Below are positions 56,028-64,000 of a stretch of DNA of 64,000 nucleotides, in pieces (position 1 is the stretch's first letter; each line of letters begins with the position of its first letter). A program made the translations under genes and the position numbers. A model generated the notes under the pieces. That model worked only from the letters and a program-made list of their open reading frames with translations, did no database searches and was not told the DNA's origin. This DNA comes from Diospyros lotus (lineage: Eukaryota > Streptophyta > Magnoliopsida > Ericales > Ebenaceae): positions 16,626,616 to 16,690,615 of the forward strand of contig NC_068338.1 of the NCBI RefSeq assembly GCF_014633365.1, written 5' to 3'.

Positions 56028-56800
56028 TAGTATTTCCAAAAATTATTCACATGCTTGATTGAAAAGTTGTTTCAACATGATATATGTTCTCAATTATGTT
56101 ACTTGATATAAATGAATTGTTGATTCGAAAATAAATTGAGAATGGTGATTTATCAAATCATTTTGAAAAGAATACTTATGGTGCTAACATGTTGTTTTTA
56201 AACTATTATGGAACCACCGGGAAAAGTCTAGGGGTTTTTGGAAACTAAAATTTGACTATCTATATGGTACCATTTTAGTTTCTCAATGGGTGGAGATGAA
56301 GTCATTATTTTGTCATGCTCCACTTTGCATTGGGGGGTGGATTCTAAGGAGGTTATTGGGTCCTCTTATACATTGATTTCATTCGAGGCTATACTGCCCA
56401 TTAATATTTATTGATATTTGAATTGATTATGGAATGATATGTGGTTCCCTTGGTTAATTAATGTTTTATGCATTGTGGAAAATTGTAGCTACACCATGTG
56501 ATTTGATTGTATTGATGACACTTGTTGCATGGGGAATACTAGTGAGTTTTTGAATTGAAATTTTGTTTTACTATATACGTATGAAATTCTTTATTTTTTG
56601 TATGGATCTACTATACAAGGTAACCTTTAGTGGCCTTTAAACTCACTACTCTCCCTAACATATTTTTTAGGTAAGCAAGATTAGGGGGCTAGACGTGGAC
56701 CCGAATCAAGGATTATCAATAAACTTAATTTGAGATAGTTATATTTTAGTTACACCAAAGCTTAAGTTGTTATATAGAGGGACAACTTTATCTTTTATAC
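56028..56800. other. AT-rich sequence, nothing recognised
   Basis: No coding signal. AGGGGGCTAGACGTGGACCC near 56684 hints at old repeat DNA. Confidence 0.35.
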
Positions 56801-56956
56801 TAGTGGTGAAGCCAAGATAGATTTTTAGTCCGGGGCAAATTATAATTTTAGATATGGCCAAATTATAATTATCTATAATAATATATATAAAAAATAAAAA
56901 CAGAAAAGTCAACTAAGGCCAAGGCCCCAGCTAGCCATAACATGGCTCCGCCACTA
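56801..56956. mobile_element. 156-bp MITE with 8-bp target duplication (hAT-like)
   Basis: Ends TAGTGGTGAAGCCAAG and, inverted, TAGTGGCGGAGCCATG. This GTGGCGGAGCCA-type end is widespread in plant non-autonomous elements. TTTTATAC is duplicated exactly at 56793-56800 and 56957-56964; eight bases fit the hAT superfamily. Confidence 0.8.
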
Positions 56957-57096
56957 TTTTATACTATAATTTTACTCTCAACACGCCCCCTTGCATTTGG
57001 TCAGGCTTCACTAACAATTGGTCCAACCACGTGCTACAATTTTAATATTGGGTTAGCGGTGAGATTTAAACTCAAGGCCTTTGCCTACTCTGATAT

Positions 57097-57625
57097 TGTT
57101 GGAATACCGAGAATAAATTGATAAGTGTTGGAAATCAAATCCTGATATTTCTCTCATGAATGAGACTAAGTGATAAGTTTGGTTGGAGATAAGAGAATAT
57201 TACAAAAATAAAGTGATAAGGAGGTAAGGTTCTGATAAAAAAGGAGGCAGCAATTTTTCAAAGAGATAATTCCAACTTTAGTTGATAAACTTTATCTTCT
57301 AAAGTTCATTCAAAATTTGTTCTCTAATTTTTAGAAGATATTGTAGAAGAATTTTTGTATATATATATTCCATTCGTAAGTTCAATAAAAGATTGAATAA
57401 GGTTTCCATTCAATCGAGTAAGCCTTCCTCTACTCGAGTAATCTTTCTATGTTACTCGAGTAAGCCTTCTACTTACTCAAGTAATCTTTCTAAGTTACTC
57501 GACTAATTTTTCTACTTGCTCGAGTAATCTCTCTTATTTACTCGAGTAAGTATCCACATTAGTAGAGTAAAATTTCTATGTTACTCAAGTAAGTTGCTTC
57601 AATTAGCTTATTTCTTATGTGTTCA
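57097..57625 (+). mobile_element. 5' LTR of copia C6
   Basis: TGTTGGAATACCGAGAAT to ATGTGTTCA, followed by a primer-binding site. The 3' LTR is absent because the element is cut at about 59145. Confidence 0.7.
57414..57600 (+). repeat. Minisatellite in the C6 LTR, about 8-9 units of 21-22 bp
   Basis: Units follow ACTCGAGTAAGCCTTCTACTT with variants (TAATCTTTCTATGTT). CTCGAGTAA recurs at regular 21-22 bp spacing. Confidence 0.85.
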
Positions 57626-57637
57626 TGGTATAGAGCC
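57626..57637 (+). promoter_or_regulatory. Primer-binding site of C6, damaged
   Basis: TGGTATAGAGCC equals the initiator tRNA-Met site with two bases missing (TGGTATCAGAGCC). Confidence 0.65.
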
Positions 57638-57702
57638 AACAACTCTACTAGTCGATTCCTTCCTGTCCAGTTAATTAACTATACTTACCAGTTCCTATTC
57701 TT

Positions 57703-58610
57703 ATGGCGAATAACACCTCCTCTTCCGGCAACCCTTCTGCCATCTTTAATAATCCATCTCAATCTATGCCTTCCATCCCCTCAAACCTTGATTTCCATTC
57801 CCTTCAAATCACCCAACACAGATTGAATGGGACTAATTTTCAAGAATGGTTTCAATTAGTCTTGTCGATTATGAAGGGTAAAGGAAAGGTAGGATATCTT
57901 GATGGCTTACTTCCCATGCCTCCAACAACACCTCCTCACTACTCAACCTAGGATGTTGAGAATTCAATTATGATGACTTGGTTCATCAATTCCATGGAGC
58001 CAAAGATAGGAAGGACACACCTGCTTTACAAAATTGCAAAGGATATTTGGACAGTTGTGCAAGAAATATATTCAGACCTCAAAAACAACTCACAATGATT
58101 TGAGATTTGATTGACCATCAGGACTACTCAACAAGGTAATATGTCAATTATTGATTATTACAATGTCTTAACAGAATTGTGGTAGGAAACGGATCTATTC
58201 TATGACATAAATTGGCACTGTTCAAAAGATATTGCCAAATATGTCAAGATGCGTGAGAAGGAACGAATGTTTGATTTTTTGCATGGACTCAACAAGGACT
58301 TAGATGAAGTACTTGGCCAACTCCTAGTTTCTAAAGGTTTTCCCTCTATTCGTGAGGCCTTTGCTAAAATTAGAAGAGAGGAAAGCCGTAAGAAAGTGAT
58401 GCTTAACAACTCATCACATCAAACTCCAAACATAGGTATTCAAAATTCTACTTTGGCAGTACATCAAATTGGTCCACCTCAACAAAAAAATTAGAAGAGT
58501 AAAGACAAGCACCTAAGGTGTGATTACTACAATAAACCTAATCACACCAGGGAGACTTGTTGGAAACATCATGGTAAACCTACCAATTGGAAGCTAGAAT
58601 CAAAGTGACC
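57703..58610 (+). pseudogene. Gag of copia C6
   Basis: Starts MANNTSSSGNPSAIFNN. Has LQITQHRLNGTNFQEWFQLV, then after stops MREKERMFDFLHGLNKDLDE (the LF-FLxGL..LD copia gag pattern). The knuckle reads CDYYNKPNHTRETC, with the second Cys lost. Confidence 0.8.
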
Positions 58611-58789
58611 AACCTAAACTGGCCCATGTTACCGAATCATTACCTGCAAATGAGAAACTTACCAATTCTCCTCCATTTACTGTAGAACAAATGGAGATTT
58701 TAAAAACTCTATTATCCCAATCCAAGGTATCTAAAGAACCTGAACCTACACTTCTCCTTGTTATCTCACCGAAATTCTGAAAATATGTG

Positions 58790-59145
58790 AATTATAGATT
58801 CAGGAACATCAGATCACATGACCAATTGTTCCTCCCTATTTTCTACCTATGAGAAATGTAGTGATAATGCCCAAGTTGTAGTAGCAGATGGCAGTTTGAC
58901 TAGAATGGCTAGTAAAGGAGATATTAAATTGCCAAGATTAACACTGTTGTCTGTTCTACATGTCCCTAACATTAACTGCAATCTGATATCAATTAGTAAG
59001 TTGACTAGAGATATGAACTATGTCGTTAAGTTCTCCTATTTTTCCTGTATTTTTTAGGACTTGTTTTCGAGGAAGATGATTGGCAATGCCAAAGGAAAAA
59101 ATGGTCTCTACTTTCTATCCAATCCCACTCCTTATAGATGCCTTC
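58790..59145 (+). pseudogene. Protease and pre-integrase of copia C6, truncated
   Basis: IIDSGTSDHMTNCSSLFSTY has an intact DSG. Then VLHVPNINCNLISISKLTRD and a pre-integrase end. The element stops at about 59145 where gypsy LTR G2 begins. Confidence 0.75.
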
Positions 59146-59570
59146 TATCAAGATCCTAAGATTCAACAAGCAATTTCTCCTCGATGAATGGAAATTAGGG
59201 CAAAAATTCGGGTAGAATTGAGAGAAAAATGAAGGGAGAATAGAAGAATATGAGGGAGCAATTTCTCCTTGATGAATGGAAATTAGGGCAAAAATTTGGG
59301 TAGAATTGAGAGAAGAATGGAGGGAGAATAGAAGAACAGGAGGGAGCGAGAGAAAGAAGAATTAAGGGAGAGAAATTGAGTGTGAGAGATTTGAAAATGA
59401 CTAGATAGTTGCTTATGTACTAGTCCTAAGGTAGTGTTTGGTTGGCGCCAAGCCAATTTACAAGGTACAACCCAAACAACCACCTAAAGGTACAATCACC
59501 CACTAACTGCCATATAAAAAATAAGAAAAAGAATAGGGAATCCCTTTATAGAACATTAGGGTTCCTGACA
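59146..59570 (-). mobile_element. LTR of gypsy fragment G2
   Basis: Minus start TGTCAGGAACCCTAATG after the purine run GGGGAGAGGGGGGGTGAT. Composition (GAGAGAAT..GGGAGAAT) resembles the G1/N1 LTR group. The left end, TATCAAGATCC, looks like a mutated TGTCA end. Confidence 0.55.
59170..59345. repeat. Tandem duplication of about 88 bp inside the G2 LTR
   Basis: The stretch CAATTTCTCCTCGATGAATG to ATGAGGGAG is repeated with a few substitutions (second copy starting about 59259). Confidence 0.85.
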
Positions 59571-59802
59571 ATCACCCCCCTCTCCCCCTCCCCCCCCCCT
59601 GAATTTCTTATCCTCAAGAAATACAATGACTTCCTTTATTTGTGGACTTCCAGCTCCCTAATATCAGCCCTGTCTGTTTCTTCTCTTCCACAACTGATAT
59701 GGAGCAATCTTGAAAAGATTTTGCAATTTCTTCCCTATCAACAGTTTACATGCTCCCTTCTCCAAGCCAGTAAGAGTCATCTTCTTTCCTTCCTTCCCAA
59801 AG
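59571..59802 (-). pseudogene. Remnant of G2 internal region
   Basis: Starts with the polypurine tract (minus strand). TTATCCTCAAGAAATA resembles the G1 region TTGTCCACAAGAAATATGG at its pol end. No long frame remains. Confidence 0.4.
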
Positions 59803-60022
59803 GTGTCAAGCCCTCAGATTGTGGGCTGGACAATTGAAGGAATTCGGACTGAATTCCACAAAGAAGACATGAATTTAGAAAGAATAGATAGAATGAGACA
59901 TGAATTTAGAAAGAACGGATAGAATGAGAAAGAGAGAGAAATACAGAGCGAGAGAGAATTGAAAGAGAAGACTTGTCATTATTCTCATGATCCATGTCTT
60001 ACTGCCATAGGTCTCTTATATA
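59803..60022. mobile_element. Possible second LTR fragment next to the LINE
   Basis: Begins TGTCAAGCCCTCAGATT, similar in style to the G2 end, with a GAGAGAGAGAAAT-rich body and a duplicated ACATGAATTTAGAAAGAA. Stops at the LINE border. Confidence 0.3.
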
Positions 60023-60718
60023 GAGCCTCTAGCAACCATTGCCACGGATAAAATGACGGCCACACTAGAGAGAATTTCATTCGCTAGAGTGCTGGTGGAA
60101 GTTGATGCAACAAGAGAGCTAACTTAGAATGTTCGGATTAATCTCACTGCGGGGAAATATAGAGACCAACATGTAATCTATGAGTTTGAACCTAAATTTT
60201 GTGTGGAAAGCAGAGTGCTGGGTCACTCAAAGGGTTCATGCAAAAGCAAGGAGCAGGTTCCGCAGGAGAATGAGAAGATGTCGGACCATGTTGTTAATGA
60301 GGGTTCTCGGAAGGACCCTGGTAAGGTTAATGATGATGGGCCGTTGGAACCTCAGATGATGCCTGTGATGGAGCATCAAAACCAAAGGGATTGTGAGCCA
60401 GGGCCTAGCAAACAACCTGGAAAGGTGGTTCGTTTAAGGGATGGGAAGCAAAAGGTATCCATTGATGTTCAGCCATGTGTGATTGCCCTTGTCCTGGACA
60501 AAGAGGGGCATTTCCAAATGGTCACCTACAAGAGGAACAAGAAGGTTGATGATGATGAAGGAGGTGGGGGGAGCAACAAGTCGCTTGCATCCAAGAAGAT
60601 GATTGGAAGCAAACCTCATGTAGAGAATGCCAAAAAGAGTCATGCATGGAGACAGGATCTTCCACCAATCAAATCTAACAGAATGAAGGGCGGTCAAACC
60701 CTTCCTTCACCACCATGA
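60023..60718 (+). pseudogene. ORF1 of an L1-like LINE, 5'-truncated
   Basis: The first part reads ATDKMTATLERISFARVLVE and EFEPKFCVESRVLGHSKGSC, the plant LINE DUF4283 / CCHC region with one Cys changed to Ser and an internal stop. From 60203 it is open for 171 codons to the TGA at 60716-60718, Lys/Gly-rich at the end. That TGA overlaps the ORF2 start as ATGA. Confidence 0.75.
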
Positions 60719-61815
60719 AGATCTCCAGCTGGAACATCAAGGATTTTAATATGCCCCTGAAGAAAATAAGGCTGCAAAGTTTCATGAAGATGCGGCATGT
60801 GGACATTATGGGTGTGTTGGAAACCAAGCTCAACCATGAGAAGCTTTCGCAAGTTCTCAAATTCAAGTTTAAGGACTGGGAGCAAGCTAATAATTTTGAT
60901 TCGCATGGGGGCAGGCGGATTTTGATTCTTTGGAACCCTTTTACTGTGGAGGTCACTCCCATGGAGATTACGCCTCAGGTCATCCATTGCAAGGTTAAAT
61001 GTAAGATTTCTTCAGTTGTTTTTCATCTAAGTTATGTGTATGTTTTTTATACTATCACAACCAGGAGGCAACTTTGGTGTAATCTTTCTGACTTTGCTCG
61101 GCATTATGAGGGGCGCTGGATGCTTTTAGGGGATTTTAATTCTGTGTTGAAGGACAATGAGAAGATTAATGGATGTGCAGTAAATTTTTATGAGATTAAA
61201 ATTTTTTTGGAGTGTTGTCTTTTGGTTGGTTTATCGGACATGACTTCCTCAGGCTGTTTCTTTACTTGGACAAACAATTCAGTGTGCTCCAAGCTTGATA
61301 GAGTGCTCATCAACAATTGTTGGCATATTCAGGGGTTTGAAGGCCAGGCCACGTTCTTTCCATCAGGTTGCTTATCGGATCACTCCCCTGCTGTGGTTTC
61401 TCTTTTTCAACAAAGGAGTATTCCCAGAAGTTCCTTTAAGTTCTTTAATATGTGGTCCGAGCACGATCAGTTTCTGCCCACTGTTCGTGAGAGTTGGGAA
61501 GGTGATTTACATGGTTCAAGCCAGTTCACTTTTTGCATGAAGCTGAAGCAGCTTAAGGGTCTTCTTAAAATGCTGAATGTTAAGCATTTTAGTCACATTT
61601 CCGTTAGGGCCGAGATGGCTAAAAAGGATCTTGAGGACGCTCAGCTGATTGTTCAAAATCGGCCACATGATAGTGAAGCTCAGAGGAAGGTGGTAAGTCT
61701 ACGTAAGAGGGTCTTTCTTCTCTTGGATGCTGAAGGATGTTCTACTGGCAGAAAACCAAATGTGATTATACGAGACTTAGTGATAGGAGCACTAAGTTCT
61801 TTCATGGTATTGTGA
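60715..61815 (+). pseudogene. LINE ORF2, endonuclease domain
   Basis: Starts MKISSWNIKDFNMPLKK. The APE-type endonuclease motifs are present: GVLETKL, MLLGDFNSVL, FFTWTNNSVCSKLDRVL and CLSDHSPAVV, so Glu, Asp-Asn and Asp-His catalytic positions are retained. After about 61735 a one-base deletion (GAAGGATGTT) moves the true frame to the one opening at 61737. Confidence 0.88.
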
Positions 61816-64000
61816 AGAGGAATGCCAGGCGCAATTTCATTCCTATGGTTTTAAAGGCCGATGGGGAGGCCACTTCTTCCTCAGAGCAGGTTGCTGAGGA
61901 GTTCGTTAGGTACTTTAAGGGCTTCTTGGGTTCTTCCTCCCTGTGTGAGCCTATTTCCATGGACATCCTGTGTTATGGTCCTATGTTATCCCAGATGCAA
62001 GCAGATAGGATGATTAATGATCCCTCGGATCAGGAAATCAAGTTGGCCCTCTTTGATATTGGGGATGACAAGGCCCTTGGGTCGGATGGATACTCTTCAT
62101 GTTTTTTCAAGAAAGCCTAGAATGTTGTGGGAAATCAATTATGCCAAGCAGTTAAGGAGTTCTTTAGCTCAGGCTCGCTTTTAAAACAGATTAATCATAC
62201 AGTTGTTGTGCTCATTCCTAAAAATTCCCATGCATCGCTTGTGACTGATTATAGGCCTATCTCTTGTTGCAATGTGTTGTATAAGGTCATATCTAAGGTT
62301 TTGGCGGCCAAGATGGTTCCTATTCTTGGGTCGATTATTGACCAGGCTCAAGCCGCTTTTGTTAAAGGTAGGAGCATAGCAGATAATGTCCACCTGGTTC
62401 AAGAATTATAGAGAAAGTATGGCCGCAAGAGAATCTCTCCTAGATGCTTACTTAAAGTGGATTTAAGCAAGGCATATGATTCGATAAATTGGAGTTTTAT
62501 TAGGCAGATTTTGTTGGGCCATGGATTTCATTCTCGTTTTGTTGGTTGGGTCATGGAGTGCATTATGTCCCCTTCATATTCGATTGTGGTCAATGGTGCC
62601 TTGTGTGGCTTTTTCAAGGGGGCGAGGGGTGTCAGGCAAGGAGACCCAATATCTTCCTTTATTTTTGTGTTATGCATGGAATACTTCTCAAGAGCTTTGA
62701 ATTTTGTTGCCAAGCAGCCTGATTTTAACTTCCATCCCAAGTGCAACAAACTTTGTATTTCTCACCTCTTTTTTGCTGATGATATTATGCTCATATCAAG
62801 GGGGGATCCCATTTCTGTTTCAATGCTCATAGATTGCCTTAAAGATTTTGTTGCTGCTTCGAGTCTGTTCGCAAATATGGGGAAGCCTAGCGTTTTTACT
62901 GCAGGGTTACAGGGGGAGGATCTACAGGATATCCTCAGCATTACGGGTTTCCAAAGAGGTAGCATGCCCTTCCGGTATCTGGGGCTTTCTCTTGCGGCTC
63001 AAAAGCTTAGATTGAGCTTTTATGCGCCTCTTATTGATAAAATATCGGATTGTATCAGTTCATGGACAACTTCTTCTTTATCGTATACTGGGAGATCTGA
63101 GCTCATCCAGGCTGTTCTTCAAGGGACCGAATGTTATTGGCTTTCAATTCTTAATGTCCCCGGTGCGGTGATTGATAACATTGTCCGTTTATGTAGGCTT
63201 TTCTTATGGAACTCTAAGTCTTCATTAGTTTCTTGGAGGTCCATGTGTATGCCGAAGACTGAAGGAGGCCTTGGCCTTAGAGATCTCAAAAGCTGGAACA
63301 CTGGGTTGCTATCCAAGATCTTATGGAACATTCACTCCAAGAAGGATTCTCTATGGGTTAAATGGATTAGCCACCAGTACTTAGGGATAGGGTCCATGTG
63401 GGAAAGGAAGCGCAAAGAGGATGACTCATCCTTATTCAAAAAATTGTTGTGTATCAAGGACTCTTTATTACAGGATGGAGGAACCCCCAATGGCGTTGTG
63501 GCCATAATATTGGGTTGGATTGAGAATGGGGCTTTCAGGTCCAAGGCAACGTATGATTATTTTAGGCCTAAGGGTCAGAGAGTCAGATGGTTCTCAGTGG
63601 TGTGGAAGTCCAACCTGATCCCTAAGCAGGCTTTTGTTTTGTGGCTGTGTGCCAAGGCAAAAATTCTCACGAAGGACAGGCTTTTGTTTCTTAATATCGA
63701 TCGGTCATGCCCTATGTGTGGCATAGCTGAAGAGTCTTTAAGACATCTTTTCTTTCAATGCCATGTTAGTTCGAACATTTGGAGCTCGATCAGGGCTTGG
63801 CTAGGCCTTTCCCGCACAATGCCAACATTGTCAAGGGCGTTAAAGTGTATCCAGAGGCAAGCCAGAGGGTCTTCTTGGCAGAGTCATGTTAAAAGGATGG
63901 CTTTGGCAGCCACGGTCTACCACATTTGGGTTGCTAGAAATCGAAGCGTTTTTGATAATTTAAAGCCTTGTAGTGAGAGTATTTCATATAGGATTAAACC
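61737..64000 (+). pseudogene. LINE ORF2, reverse transcriptase and zinc-binding region (runs off window)
   Basis: One frame from 61737 to the window end, broken only by TAG at 62118-62120 and TAG at 62409-62411; 62412-64000 is open for 529 codons. Motifs: TKFFHGIVKRNARRNFIPMV, VLIPKNSHASLVTDYRPISC, AFVKGRSIADNVHLVQEL, VDLSKAYDSINW, ARGVRQGDPISS and HLFFADDIMLISR (catalytic FADD intact). Then FRYLGLSLA, GGLGLRDLKSWN, and the zf-RVT motif CPMCGIAEESLRHLFFQC near 63708. Few lesions mean a relatively young copy. Most of the coding end is present, but the 3' tail is outside. Confidence 0.9.

Noticed and set aside
1..64000. tRNA, rRNA, CRISPR arrays, organellar DNA insertions
   Set aside because: tRNA-like TGGTATCAGAGC stretches are all primer-binding sites next to LTRs; no clover-leaf, rRNA, direct-repeat/spacer array or organelle genes were recognised by eye.

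Overview
This window looks like nuclear DNA of a flowering plant, probably a eudicot. It is AT-rich, has long introns with ordinary GT..AG splice sites, and is packed with plant-type retrotransposons (Ty1/copia, Ty3/gypsy chromoviruses, L1-like and RTE-like LINEs) and small TIR elements. LTR elements carry primer-binding sites matching initiator tRNA-Met. No rRNA, tRNA, organellar insertion or CRISPR array was recognised.

Host genes are few. (1) A plus-strand terminal exon at 1427-1873 encodes a basic Ser-rich C-terminus of unknown function. (2) A minus-strand terminal exon at 3999-4679 encodes a coiled-coil C-terminus of unknown function. (3) Twelve minus-strand exons between 53709 and 7135 encode the second half of the catalytic domain and the following region of a ubiquitin-specific protease of the UBP12/UBP13 (USP7-like) family. 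Eleven of them have no stop codon and join with matching intron phases. The twelfth, at 7135-7246, has a one-base problem at its acceptor. The N-terminal exons (MATH domain, catalytic Cys box) must lie beyond the right edge. The usual C-terminal ubiquitin-like repeats were not found to the left, and the coiled-coil exon at 3999-4679 is in a compatible phase to serve as a 3' end.

The protease gene spans more than 46 kb because two introns are filled with transposons. The intron 7399-22487 holds an RTE remnant, a degenerate plus-strand copia element (A) with a minus-strand copia element (B) nested in it, and a young non-autonomous LTR element (N1, 19019-22159). N1 has perfect target-site duplications, almost identical LTRs, and an internal open frame that includes a piece of a Mei2-like RNA-binding protein gene. 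The intron 29363-53599 holds truncated copia ends in tandem (C1, C2, C3), a 1.9-kb solo LTR inserted in C2, a copia element C4 with a full-length gypsy chromovirus G1 nested in its pol gene, and a copia element C5 inserted in the LTR of a gypsy fragment G3.

To the right of exon 53600-53709 lie a Mutator-like MITE, a gypsy-type solo LTR, a hAT-like MITE, a 5' half of copia element C6 whose LTR contains a minisatellite, gypsy LTR fragments (G2), and a nearly intact L1-like LINE that runs off the right edge. To the left, 1-870 is a TIR element with internal hairpin repeats, 5479-5582 is a perfect 104-bp palindrome, and 6350-6679 is a solo LTR with perfect target-site duplications.

All identifications were made by reading motifs by eye. 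No database search or alignment program was used, and element names A, B, C1-C6, G1-G3 and N1 are labels for this report only.
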